Positions 1 to 8,997 of a stretch of 64,000 nucleotides of DNA are shown here, in pieces (the stretch's first letter is position 1; the number at the start of each line of letters is the position of its first letter). The translations under genes and the position numbers were made by a program. The notes under the pieces are model-generated. The model was not told where the DNA came from. It ran no database searches and worked only from the letters and a program-made list of their open reading frames with translations. The DNA lies in assembly GCA_946887045.1 (NCBI GenBank), contig CAMPKC010000003.1, positions 62,001 through 126,000 of the forward strand. The letters are read 5' to 3'. This DNA is from an uncultured Sphingobacteriaceae bacterium (GTDB lineage: Bacteria > Bacteroidota > Bacteroidia > Sphingobacteriales > Sphingobacteriaceae).

Positions 1-2
1 CC

Positions 3-71
3 TATAAACACCTTGCCGTAAGGCAGGCAGAACTAACAGAATTAAGGAAAGGAGGAAAATCCGATGTTTAA
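3..71 (+). CDS. CusA-type RND efflux pump, N-terminal half (last 22 codons only)
   Basis: An open frame enters from the left edge and reads YKHLAVRQAELTELRK and a few more residues before TAA at 69-71. In CusA-family pumps the segment after the fourth membrane helix reads VENA(H/Y)K, so this is the end of the N-terminal half of the pump. Its stop overlaps the ATG at 64 of the next frame by 8 bases. The rest of this half lies outside the window, so the assignment depends on continuity with the following gene. Confidence 0.6.
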   Translation, partial: YKHLAVRQAELTELRKGGKSDV

Positions 72-2013
72 AAAATTTGGTCGCTACCTTGGAAGGAAAA
101 GAAAAGACGAGGATTACGTAAGGCTTTCTAACGAAGAAAGGATAAGCATAATTGAAAAAGCTTGTAAGCAAGTTTCGCGAGGAGTATTTTACTCAACGGT
201 AATCATTATAACCTCGTTTCTTCCGGTCTTTTTGCTAAGCGGGCAGGAAGGGAAACTTTTTCACCCACTGGCTTATACAAAGACATTCATCCTGATAATT
301 GATGCTATTCTGGTGGTAACACTTGCACCGGTAATAATCTCCTTTTTTATGAAAGGAAGATTTCGTTCGGAACATGAAAACCCAATTAACAGATGGTTAG
401 AAAAAAGGTATGAGCCCATTATCAGGGCTTGTATGAAGCACAGGAAAACGACCTTAGGGGTTAATATCCTTGCTCTATTGATAAGTATTCCATTGGTAAT
501 GAGCTTAGGCAGGGAGTTTATGCCTCCCTTAGATGAGCAGTCTATTTTATTTATGCCTGTAACCTTACCTGACGTTTCCAATGCGGAGGTAAAGCGCATT
601 CTCCAGGTCCAAGACAAACTGATTAAATCAGTGCCAGAAGTGGATAAAGTTTTGGGTAAAGCCGGAAGGGCGAATACAGCAACTGATAATTCGCCAATCA
701 GTATGATTGAAACCATTGTGTCTTTGAAGCCTAAGAGCGAATGGCGGCCGGGTATAACGAAAAAGGATATTATCAACGAACTGGATGCTAAACTTCAAAT
801 TCCCGGAGTGGTAAATGGCTGGACTCAGCCTATCATTAACAGGATAAATATGTTGTCTACCGGGGTTAGAACGGATGTTGGTATAAAAGTCTACGGACAG
901 GATCTGAATAAGATAGCCTCTGTTTCTGAAGAAGTAAAAGGCCTGCTTCAAAATATAGAAGGGGTAAATGACTTATATGTTGAACCTGTTACGGGCGGCA
1001 AGTACCTTGAAATCGACATAAAACGTGAACAATTAGAGCGATATGGTTTAACAGTTGAGGATATAAACAACACAGTTGAAACTGCAATTGGCGGTGCTCC
1101 TTTTGCAACTACCGTTGAAGGTAGAAGAAGGTTTAATATTCACGTTAGGCTTGGACAAGAATACCGGAATAGCATTGACCGTATTAAACGTATTCCAATT
1201 AATTCCCCCGATGCGGGAACTATTCCTTTGTCAGCAGTAACAGATATCCGGTTTTCAGATGGACCTCCAATGATTACTTCCGAAAACGCTCTGTTGAGAG
1301 GAGCCGTGATGTTTAATGTTCGAGACAGGGATTTAGGTAGCACTGTTCAGGATGCTATTGATAAACTAAATAGCGGCCTCAAGTTACCAAACGGATATTT
1401 TATTGAATGGAGCGGGCAATATGAGAATTTGATTCGTGGTCAGAAGACTTTGCTTTACATTCTACCGATAGTATTGGTCATTATATTCCTCTCATTATAC
1501 CTGGCATTTAAGTCCGCACGAGAGGCATTTTTAAGTTTAGTTACTATTCCATTTGCGCTTATCGGCGGAGCGTATCTGATTTATTTCTGGGGTGTAAATC
1601 TGTCCGTTGCTGTAGCAGTCGGCTTTATTGCTCTTTTCGGGATAGCGGTAGAAACCGGGGTCGTAATGGTGATTTACCTGAATGATGCTATGCGTCAGTT
1701 AGTTGAATTGAAGGGAAATTCAAGTGAAACAATCACAAAAGACGATTTAAGAGAGTATGTCATCAATGGTGCAGCGAAACGCTTGAGGCCGAAGATCATG
1801 ACGGTTTGTGTAGCCCTTTTCGGCTTGATACCCGTGCTATGGTCTAATGGTGTAGGAAGTGATGTAATGCAACCCATCGTACTCCCAATGATAGGTGGAG
1901 TTTTAACTTCCTCTACGCACATTCTGCTGGTAACTCCGCTTATCTTCCTGATGTCAAAAGAATACGAATTACGAAAATTTGGAAAATTGGAGGTCTCGGA
2001 TGTTAAACACTAA
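64..2013 (+). CDS. cusA: CusA-type heavy-metal RND efflux pump, C-terminal half
   Basis: Inner-membrane proton-driven pump subunit of a Cus-type tripartite exporter for Cu(I)/Ag(I). The 649 aa correspond to the second half of CusA (normally about 1040 aa). Visible parts are SGQEGKLFHPLAYTKTF near residue 60, GREFMPPLDEQSILFMP near 150, the porter domain with INRINMLSTGVRTDVGIKVYG near 260, and six closing membrane helices including the GFIALFGIAVETGVVMVIYL segment. The start is ATG 64, eight bases after a strong AGGAGG (50-55), and overlaps the stop of the upstream frame. The family is normally one chain, so this is either a natural two-gene split with coupled translation or a frameshift. It overlaps the TolC-like gene downstream by 14 bases. 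Confidence 0.88.
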   Translation: MFKKFGRYLGRKRKDEDYVRLSNEERISIIEKACKQVSRGVFYSTVIIITSFLPVFLLSGQEGKLFHPLAYTKTFILIIDAILVVTLAPVIISFFMKGRFRSEHENPINRWLEKRYEPIIRACMKHRKTTLGVNILALLISIPLVMSLGREFMPPLDEQSILFMPVTLPDVSNAEVKRILQVQDKLIKSVPEVDKVLGKAGRANTATDNSPISMIETIVSLKPKSEWRPGITKKDIINELDAKLQIPGVVNGWTQPIINRINMLSTGVRTDVGIKVYGQDLNKIASVSEEVKGLLQNIEGVNDLYVEPVTGGKYLEIDIKREQLERYGLTVEDINNTVETAIGGAPFATTVEGRRRFNIHVRLGQEYRNSIDRIKRIPINSPDAGTIPLSAVTDIRFSDGPPMITSENALLRGAVMFNVRDRDLGSTVQDAIDKLNSGLKLPNGYFIEWSGQYENLIRGQKTLLYILPIVLVIIFLSLYLAFKSAREAFLSLVTIPFALIGGAYLIYFWGVNLSVAVAVGFIALFGIAVETGVVMVIYLNDAMRQLVELKGNSSETITKDDLREYVINGAAKRLRPKIMTVCVALFGLIPVLWSNGVGSDVMQPIVLPMIGGVLTSSTHILLVTPLIFLMSKEYELRKFGKLEVSDVKH

Positions 2014-3247
2014 CAATATTTTCCTGCTTGCTTTGCTTTTAATTTCGGGGTATTCCTACGGACAGGAAGTGACCACCCTGCAACAAGTACTTCAGGAAAT
2101 CAACAGAAACAATCCCTCGTTAAAGGCTTATGAAAGCCGCATAAAAAGCCAGGATGCCAGAGTTGAGGGAGCTGGCGCATGGATGGCGCCGATGGTGGGT
2201 GCCGGAACTTTTATGACGCCCTATCCAGGCTCAATGGTTATGGACGAAGCTGACAGAGGAGCATGGATGTTGTCTGCTGAGCAGGATATTCCTAATCCGG
2301 CAAAAACGAAAGCAAAAGCAAAATATCTGGCAGCACAATCATCTATTACCAAAGCTGAGCAGGCAGTTCAAGCAAACCAACTACGTGCCAGGGCAAAAGA
2401 GCTTTATTACGGACTGATAGTGGCAAATAAAAAGATTGCTTTTCAAAAAGAGAATAAAGCCATTATGGCAAACATGAAAAAGCTTGCAGAGATCCGCTAC
2501 CCCTATAACCAGGGTTCTTTAAGCCAGGTGTTCAAAGCAGAAGGCAGACTTCAGGAATCTGACAATATGATTCTGATGACAGAAGGTGAAATCCGTTCGA
2601 GAAAGATTGCTTTGAATGCCCTTATGTATCGCCCCGCTACAGCTGATTTGTTGATTGATACCACCTTGAAAATTGGATTTCAACCGGTAGCTGATTTGGA
2701 TACTTCCTATCTGGCTACCCGACGTAGTGATATTCAGCAGATGGACAGGTCTATCCGGGCCATGGAGCTCAACATTAATCAGATGCGCCAGGAAGCTAAG
2801 CCGGATTTTCGACTCCGGTATGAACACATGTCTACGCGAGCTGAAATGATGCCTAATCAATATACCCTTATGGGCATGATCTCTATTCCAATTGCACCCT
2901 GGTCTTCAAAGATGTATAAATCCGAAGTGAAATCAATGAACTTCGAGCGAGAAGCAATGCTTCAGCAAAAAGAAGGAATGCTGATCGAAATGCTGGGGAT
3001 GACCAAGTCGATGGAGAATGAACTTCTTAGCATGCAGAAGCAGTTATCGAATTATGAAACTAAAATATTGCCTGCATTAATCAAGAATCAAAAAGTTTCC
3101 ATGCTTTCCTATCAGGAAAACAAGGGCGACGTAAATACCGTGATAGACGCATGGGAAACGGTGAATATGGCTCAGATGAATTATCTGGAGCAATTGCAAA
3201 AGTTTTATCAAATGATTATCGAATATGAGAAGAATATTGAAAGGTAG
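2000..3247 (+). CDS. TolC/CusC-like outer-membrane efflux channel
   Basis: Outer-membrane factor of the Cus-type pump. The protein has a signal peptide (FLLALLLISGYSYGQ) followed by the long alpha-helical, Gln/Ala/Lys-rich repeats of the TolC family. I start it at ATG 2000, preceded by GGAGG. A TTG at 1979 would add seven residues that would disrupt the signal peptide. It overlaps the pump gene upstream and the adaptor gene downstream (ATG 3225 lies before its stop at 3245), which indicates one tightly coupled operon. The length of 415 aa is normal for Bacteroidota CusC-like proteins. Confidence 0.9.
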   Translation: MLNTNNIFLLALLLISGYSYGQEVTTLQQVLQEINRNNPSLKAYESRIKSQDARVEGAGAWMAPMVGAGTFMTPYPGSMVMDEADRGAWMLSAEQDIPNPAKTKAKAKYLAAQSSITKAEQAVQANQLRARAKELYYGLIVANKKIAFQKENKAIMANMKKLAEIRYPYNQGSLSQVFKAEGRLQESDNMILMTEGEIRSRKIALNALMYRPATADLLIDTTLKIGFQPVADLDTSYLATRRSDIQQMDRSIRAMELNINQMRQEAKPDFRLRYEHMSTRAEMMPNQYTLMGMISIPIAPWSSKMYKSEVKSMNFEREAMLQQKEGMLIEMLGMTKSMENELLSMQKQLSNYETKILPALIKNQKVSMLSYQENKGDVNTVIDAWETVNMAQMNYLEQLQKFYQMIIEYEKNIER

Positions 3248-4586
3248 CATTCCGATAGGTATTTTGTTTATTGTTCTTTTCCTTTTCGCTTGCAAAGGAA
3301 AGGATAAGAAGGAAACAACCGCCGAAGGCGCAAAGTATACCTGCCCTATGCATCCGCAGATAGTCAAAGATGCACCGGGTTCTTGCCCCATCTGTAAGAT
3401 GGATTTGGTTCCCATGAATACAACTGGCAAAGGAGGCTCTGTAAATGATACGCTCTCTGCTCTGGTTAAACCAACAAACGAGCTTGTACTTTCAGATATT
3501 AAGACAACAAAACCTGAAACAGGGTCCCGTTTCGAGCCGATAAATGTACGAGGCGTGATTAACTACAATACCAATAATCAGAACTCTGTATCTGCAAGGG
3601 TAAGTGGAAGGATCGAGCGCCTGTATATAAAATATAATTACCAGGCAGTTTCGAAAGGTCAAAAGCTCATGGATATTTACAGCCCCGATTTAGCGAATGC
3701 GCAACAGGAATTATTGTTTCTCAGAAACAATAATGAATCTGGTCTGCTTGAAGGAGCCAAAAGGAAACTTAGGGTACTGGGTGCAACTGAACAGCAGATA
3801 AATCAGGTTCTGAAAACTGGTAAGATTGACTACACCATCTCTATATTCAGTCCCTATTCAGGTTTTGTTTCTGAAATCCAGGGTTCCGCTGCTGCTTCTG
3901 CTGGAGGTAGTTCTGCTGGAAGCACAATGATTACCTCTCAATCTTCCGGCGGTACTTCTTCTATGGGCGGCATGGGAGGTTCGGGCGCGGCTTCAGGCGG
4001 CTCTTCGGGAGCGCCGAGCTCTGTTCCAACAGTAGCTACGAATTCACCTTTGCTGTTGAGAGAAGGGCAATATGTAGCTGTGGGACAGCGCCTATTCAAT
4101 TTTGTAAACTCTAATTCTGTGTGGGCAGAGTTCTATGTCAACCCTGAAGATTTGGATAAATATAAAAGAGGTACAATGATTAGCATTCAGTCAGTGGATA
4201 GCGAAAGTAAAAGAACTCGGGTACCGGTGACCTTAATCCAGCCTTATTACAACGAAGGGACCAACTATTCACTAGTTCGTGCCACAGTTACAAACCCAAA
4301 GCAATTCTGGAAGATCGGTGAACTTATTAATGTAAGTAGCGAAAATACACGAAAAATAGGCAATTGGTTGCCGCGAACAGCTGTACTTCAACTCGGCACC
4401 CGATATGTATCGTTCATTAAGCAGGATGGCGTTTTTGTTCCTGTATATGTTAAAGTTAAAACTATCGCCGGAGATTGGGTAGACATAGGTACCTCCCTGC
4501 GCGAAGAACAGGAAGTTGCATCAAATGCATGGTTCCTGGTAGACAGCGAAAGTTTTATTAATGTACAAACCCTAACCGCACAATAA
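3225..4586 (+). CDS. cusB: CusB-like membrane-fusion lipoprotein with CPMH/CPxC metal-binding domain
   Basis: Periplasmic adaptor that links the RND pump to the outer-membrane channel. It has a lipoprotein signal with Cys23 (FLFAC). A heavy-metal-binding motif follows immediately, with C40-P-M-H43 and C54-P-I-C57-K-M59, well suited to Cu(I)/Ag(I). The barrel-sandwich and beta-barrel adaptor regions come after it (VSGRIERLYIKYNYQAVSKGQ; YVAVGQRLFNFVNSNSVWAEFYV). An unusual Gly/Ser/Met-rich, low-complexity stretch of about 50 residues (roughly 218-268) interrupts the lipoyl-like domain. The gene overlaps the channel gene and is followed one base later by a second, related adaptor gene. Confidence 0.9.
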   Translation: MRRILKGSIPIGILFIVLFLFACKGKDKKETTAEGAKYTCPMHPQIVKDAPGSCPICKMDLVPMNTTGKGGSVNDTLSALVKPTNELVLSDIKTTKPETGSRFEPINVRGVINYNTNNQNSVSARVSGRIERLYIKYNYQAVSKGQKLMDIYSPDLANAQQELLFLRNNNESGLLEGAKRKLRVLGATEQQINQVLKTGKIDYTISIFSPYSGFVSEIQGSAAASAGGSSAGSTMITSQSSGGTSSMGGMGGSGAASGGSSGAPSSVPTVATNSPLLLREGQYVAVGQRLFNFVNSNSVWAEFYVNPEDLDKYKRGTMISIQSVDSESKRTRVPVTLIQPYYNEGTNYSLVRATVTNPKQFWKIGELINVSSENTRKIGNWLPRTAVLQLGTRYVSFIKQDGVFVPVYVKVKTIAGDWVDIGTSLREEQEVASNAWFLVDSESFINVQTLTAQ

Positions 4587-4587
4587 C

Positions 4588-5790
4588 ATGGAAAGGAAAA
4601 AATTTATAAGAAGCCTCGCCATTATGGCGATTTCTCCGGCTCTGTTTATAGCCGCATGCAAAAATGAGAAGAAGGCAGCTTCCACACAAAAGTTTACCTG
4701 CCCGATGCATCCGCAGGTTATTAAAGACGCTCCGGGTTCTTGCCCTGTTTGCGGAATGGACCTGGTTCCGGTAAGTGCCGGTGGTGCGAACAACGAATTA
4801 GTATTAATGGAAAGTCAGATACAATTGGCAAACATTAAAACCATGGCGATAGCAGCCGGTACCTTCGGTACCTCTAAGATATTAAGTGGTCGTTTAGTAA
4901 CTAATCCCGAGCTTTCTTCTTCTATTTCAAGCCGCTATGCCGGACGCATTGAAAGATTGTATGTAAAGGAAACCGGCCGTCAAGTTTCAAAGGGACAACC
5001 GCTTTTGCAGATTTTTAGTGAAGAGCTGCAAACTCTTCAGCAAGACTTTTTGCTTCAGGCAAAGCAAGTTGCTGCATTTCCTAACGAGAAACTTTATGTA
5101 AGTCTTCGGGAAGCGGCTAAAAACAGATTGAAGCTTTTTGGCTTTTCTAATGCTCAGATAGAAAGCCTGGTTAGAACCGGCAAAACATCTCCGCTAATAA
5201 CGGTTTATGCTACAGCTTCGGGAATTGTCAACGAAATAAATGTTTCAGAAGGTCAATATGTTACCGAGGGATCACCAATCATCCGGTTAGAAAACTTCAA
5301 TCAATTATGGGTAGAAGCAGACGTATATCCCAGTGAGGCTAACTCTGTTAAAATGGGCACTATCGTTAAAGTGACTGTAGATGGTTTCCCCGAGCAAACC
5401 GCGAGAATTAACTTTATTTCTCCCCAAATCGATCCTTCAAGCCAAATACTTAAAGTTCGTGCCCCTATACAAAATGCCGGTCAGCTACAATCAGGAATGC
5501 AGGCCAATGTAATTCTTCCTTCGACAAGTGTTAGCAATGCGGTTGCATTACCACTTAATGCAGTTATAAGAGATGCGCAAGGTGCACATGTTTGGATCAA
5601 AACAGGTAAGGATACATTCGCTCCTAGAATGGTAACCACTGGTTCAGAAGATGCTAACCAAATAATTATTACTTCAGGACTAGAGAATGTTAAGGAAGTA
5701 GTAGTTAGTGGCGCATATCTATTATCAAGTGAATACATCCTTAAAAAAGGTGCAAACCCAATGTCAGGACATGATATGAGTAAAATGTAA
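4588..5790 (+). CDS. Second CusB-like membrane-fusion lipoprotein with CPMH/CPxC domain
   Basis: A second periplasmic adaptor of 400 aa. It has a lipoprotein signal with Cys24 (LFIAAC) and its own metal-binding motif (C38-P-M-H41, C52-P-V-C55-G-M57). The adaptor core follows (SSRYAGRIERLYVKETGRQVSKGQ; NEINVSEGQYVTEGSPIIRLENFNQLWVEADVYP). It is shorter than its neighbour and lacks the Gly/Ser insertion. The ATG is one base after the previous stop. Two adaptors beside one pump could build a mixed hexamer, or one may act as a metal-delivery protein, with the metal domain doing the work of CusF. That is inference; the family assignment is clear. Confidence 0.9.
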   Translation: MERKKFIRSLAIMAISPALFIAACKNEKKAASTQKFTCPMHPQVIKDAPGSCPVCGMDLVPVSAGGANNELVLMESQIQLANIKTMAIAAGTFGTSKILSGRLVTNPELSSSISSRYAGRIERLYVKETGRQVSKGQPLLQIFSEELQTLQQDFLLQAKQVAAFPNEKLYVSLREAAKNRLKLFGFSNAQIESLVRTGKTSPLITVYATASGIVNEINVSEGQYVTEGSPIIRLENFNQLWVEADVYPSEANSVKMGTIVKVTVDGFPEQTARINFISPQIDPSSQILKVRAPIQNAGQLQSGMQANVILPSTSVSNAVALPLNAVIRDAQGAHVWIKTGKDTFAPRMVTTGSEDANQIIITSGLENVKEVVVSGAYLLSSEYILKKGANPMSGHDMSKM

Positions 5791-5836
5791 ACAATCGAAT
5801 ACTCAGCCTGTCAATACATAACTAAGAGAGATAGCT

Positions 5837-7891
5837 ATGGAACACAATCATCATCACCAACACGAGCATGCTCACCAGCATGATGAAAAGAGCTCGATGT
5901 CGACGAAAGAAAAGGTAAAATCTGCCGACGATCACAGCGGGCATGATGAACATATGGGACATCATACTGAAGACTTTTTGAAGCGATTTTGGGTTTGTCT
6001 GATTTTAACAATTCCTGTTTTGCTGCTCTCAGAAATGATTCAGCATTGGTTTGGATATCATTTAGATTTTCCGGGTTCCAAGTTTGTGTTATTAGGCTTA
6101 AGTACCGTCATTTTTGTCTATGGCGGAAAGCCGTTTCTGATCGGGATGGTTCGCGAAGTAAAGAAGATCAATCCGGGAATGATGACCCTGATAGCTGTCG
6201 CGATTACGGTGGCCTTCATATACAGTACGGCAGTTATTTTTGGATTGGAGGGCATGGATTTCTTTTGGGAGTTGGCTACCTTGATCGACATCATGCTTCT
6301 TGGACACTACTTTGAGATGCGTTCTCAAATGGCTGCTTCACGGGCATTAGAATCACTTGTAGCGTTACTTCCTTCAAATGTTCATGTTGAGCGAAATGGA
6401 GATGTAACAGATATCCCACTCAATGAACTCAAAAAAGGTGATACTATTTTAATTAAACCGGGAGAAAAAATTGCCGCTGATGGTAAAATAATAGAGGGGC
6501 GTTCATCTGTAAACGAAAGTATGCTAACAGGCGAAAGCCTTCCCGTAGAAAAGCAGAAAGACGAACAAGTGATAGGCGGCTCTATCAATGGAGATGGTTC
6601 TCTGAAAGTGCTGGTTACTGGTGCTGGAACGGAAAGCTATCTTAATAAGGTTATTAATTTGGTTCAGGGGGCACAGGCAACTAAGTCTTCGACTCAAAAT
6701 CTCGCTAATACAGTTGCGAAATGGCTTACTTATATTTCCCTGACCGTCGGTATCGCAACATTCCTTTTTTGGTTTAGTAAGGAAGGCGACTTAGCTTTTG
6801 CCTTAGAAAGAATGGTCACAGTAATGGTGACATCCTGTCCCCATGCACTTGGAGTAGCAATACCTTTGGTTGTGGCTATCTCAACCTCTCAGGCAGCAAT
6901 TAACGGACTATTGATCAGGAACCGTACAGCTTTTGAAAACTCAAGAAAACTCAGCCTTATAATTTTTGATAAGACCGGAACCTTAACAGAAGGTTCACAC
7001 CAGGTGAAACAGATAATTTCTTTAGATGAGCAGTATAGTGAAGATGATATCCTCCAGTACGCTGCAGCTCTGCAGCAAAACTCTGAACATTACATCGCCA
7101 AAGGGGTATTAAAAACGCTAAAAGAAAAGGGCTTAGGGCTTTGGGCATCTGATGATTTTGGATATTTACCAGGCGCCGGTGTTACGGGAATTGTTAACGG
7201 TAAGAATGTCGTAGCCGGCGGGCCAAACTATTTCAAAAAAGTTAATCAATCAGTTCCTTCTATCCCTGCTCAGATTAATCAAGCATCAGAAACCGTAAAC
7301 TTTCTGGTTATTGATGAACGGCCTGTAGGTATTATCACCCTTGCAGATACCGTACGCCCAACATCGAATGCAGCCATTGCAGAGCTTAAATCTATGGGAA
7401 TTAAAACCTATTTACTTACCGGAGACAATGAGCATGTTGCAAAGTCGGTTGCTGATACCTTGGGAATGGATGGCTATCTAGCCAACGTTTTGCCTGATCA
7501 AAAGCAGGAGAAAGTAAAGGAATTCCAGGCAAAAGGTGAAATAGTAGCCATGACTGGTGATGGTGTGAATGATGCACCCGCTTTAGCACAGGCGGATGTA
7601 GGCATAGCAGTAGGCTCTGGCACCGACGTTGCCGCTGAAACAGCAGACATCATTTTGGTTAATAGTGACCCGCAGGATGTGGTAAGCATGATTAGATTCG
7701 GACGAGCTACCTATCGAAAGATGATACAAAATCTGATGTGGGCTGTGGGATACAATGTTGTAGCTATTCCTTTGGCTGCCGGAATTCTTTATCCAACATT
7801 TATGCTAAGCCCCGCCGCGGGAGCGGTTCTAATGAGTGCCAGCACGATAATTGTGGCTATTAACGCCCAGCTTTTACGACGTAGTTTATAG
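5837..7891 (+). CDS. copB: CopB-type (CPH, P1B-3) copper/silver-translocating P-type ATPase
   Basis: Membrane ATPase that exports copper or silver from the cytoplasm. The N-terminus is His-rich (MEHNHHHQHEHAHQHD, then HSGHDEHMGHH), as in CopB proteins, with no HMA domain. The ion-path motif is C334-P-H336 (TSCPHALGVAIPL), which marks the P1B-3 subgroup. The phosphorylation site is D378 in DKTGTLTEG, the actuator has LTGESLPVEK and the hinge has MTGDGVNDAPALAQADVG. All catalytic motifs are intact. It starts 46 bases after the second adaptor and is the fifth gene of the row, so it is probably cotranscribed. Confidence 0.94.
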   Translation: MEHNHHHQHEHAHQHDEKSSMSTKEKVKSADDHSGHDEHMGHHTEDFLKRFWVCLILTIPVLLLSEMIQHWFGYHLDFPGSKFVLLGLSTVIFVYGGKPFLIGMVREVKKINPGMMTLIAVAITVAFIYSTAVIFGLEGMDFFWELATLIDIMLLGHYFEMRSQMAASRALESLVALLPSNVHVERNGDVTDIPLNELKKGDTILIKPGEKIAADGKIIEGRSSVNESMLTGESLPVEKQKDEQVIGGSINGDGSLKVLVTGAGTESYLNKVINLVQGAQATKSSTQNLANTVAKWLTYISLTVGIATFLFWFSKEGDLAFALERMVTVMVTSCPHALGVAIPLVVAISTSQAAINGLLIRNRTAFENSRKLSLIIFDKTGTLTEGSHQVKQIISLDEQYSEDDILQYAAALQQNSEHYIAKGVLKTLKEKGLGLWASDDFGYLPGAGVTGIVNGKNVVAGGPNYFKKVNQSVPSIPAQINQASETVNFLVIDERPVGIITLADTVRPTSNAAIAELKSMGIKTYLLTGDNEHVAKSVADTLGMDGYLANVLPDQKQEKVKEFQAKGEIVAMTGDGVNDAPALAQADVGIAVGSGTDVAAETADIILVNSDPQDVVSMIRFGRATYRKMIQNLMWAVGYNVVAIPLAAGILYPTFMLSPAAGAVLMSASTIIVAINAQLLRRSL

Positions 7892-7923
7892 TAATAATCA
7901 GTTCAAGTCAAAATGTCTATCAC

Positions 7924-8982
7924 ATGAGTTATCAAAAAATTCAACAACTACTAGGACAAGAGGCAGAGAACCTCCTTTCATATAAAAGCAAAAGTCTATC
8001 AAAAGACCTGCTTCATACTCCTTCACCCGACTTCGTAGACAGGATTTTTGCTTTGAGTAATCGAAGTCCACAAGTATTGCGTAGTCTAAATTCGTTGTAT
8101 AATCACGGAAGATTAACGAACACTGGCTATCTTTCAATCCTGCCTATCGACCAGGGACTTGAACACACCGCAGGTGCTGCTTTTGCAGCTAATCCTCTTT
8201 ACTTCGATCCAGAGAACATTGTGAAATTGGCAATTGAAGGGGGCTGTAATGCTGTTGCTACAACCTTTGGAAACTTGGCAATGATGTCACGAAAGTATGC
8301 TCATAAGATTCCGTTTGTGGTGAAAATAAACCATAACGAACTGCTTACTTACCCTACTAAGCACGATCAGATTATGTTTGGCAGTGTTGAAGAAGCCTGG
8401 AACCTGGGAGCAGTCGCAGTTGGAGCCACCATTTATTTCGGTTCAGAAAATTCCAGCAGACAAATTATTGAAGTTGCCGAAGCATTTGAAAGAGCTCACC
8501 AGTTAGGGATGGCCTGTATCTTATGGTGTTATACACGGAATAATGGGTTTAAAAAAGATGAAATTAATTATGAAGTCTCCGCGGATATCACTGGTCAGGC
8601 CAATCACATTGGCGTTACTATACAAGCTGACATCATAAAGCAGAAAATGCCTGAAATGAATGGAGGATTTACCGCTATCAACTTCTCCAAAAGTGACCCC
8701 AGAATGTACAGTGAACTAGCGTCAGACCATCCGATAGATTTATGCCGGTATCAGGTTATTAACTGCTACATGGGAAGAGCCGGATTAATCAACTCGGGCG
8801 GTGAATCCAAAGGAGATACAGACCTTGTTGAATCGGTAAAATCAGCTGTTATTAACAAAAGAGCTGGCGGCATGGGATTAATTTTAGGAAGAAGAGCGTT
8901 CCAACGACCGTTTGAAGAAGGAGTTGAATTCTTAAAAACAATTCAGGATGTTTATCTGGCTGATGAAATTGACTTAGCCTAG
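7924..8982 (+). CDS. fbaB: Class I fructose-bisphosphate aldolase (FbaB/DhnA type)
   Basis: Cytoplasmic Schiff-base aldolase that splits fructose 1,6-bisphosphate into DHAP and glyceraldehyde 3-phosphate without a metal. Over its length it resembles E. coli FbaB: LPIDQGLEHTAG, FVVKINHNELLTYPTK, AVAVGATIYFGS, AINFSKSDPRMYS, CYMGRAGLINSGG and KRAGGMGLILGRRAF. The conserved lysines of a class I enzyme are present in KINHNE and INFSKSD; I cannot say from sequence alone which forms the Schiff base. It sits 32 bases after the copper ATPase and 15 bases before the first HMA-AraC regulator, so it is embedded in the copper operon. A metal-independent bypass of a copper-poisoned class II aldolase is a reasonable inference. 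Confidence 0.93.
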   Translation: MSYQKIQQLLGQEAENLLSYKSKSLSKDLLHTPSPDFVDRIFALSNRSPQVLRSLNSLYNHGRLTNTGYLSILPIDQGLEHTAGAAFAANPLYFDPENIVKLAIEGGCNAVATTFGNLAMMSRKYAHKIPFVVKINHNELLTYPTKHDQIMFGSVEEAWNLGAVAVGATIYFGSENSSRQIIEVAEAFERAHQLGMACILWCYTRNNGFKKDEINYEVSADITGQANHIGVTIQADIIKQKMPEMNGGFTAINFSKSDPRMYSELASDHPIDLCRYQVINCYMGRAGLINSGGESKGDTDLVESVKSAVINKRAGGMGLILGRRAFQRPFEEGVEFLKTIQDVYLADEIDLA

Positions 8983-8997
8983 AAGTAATAAAAAAAT

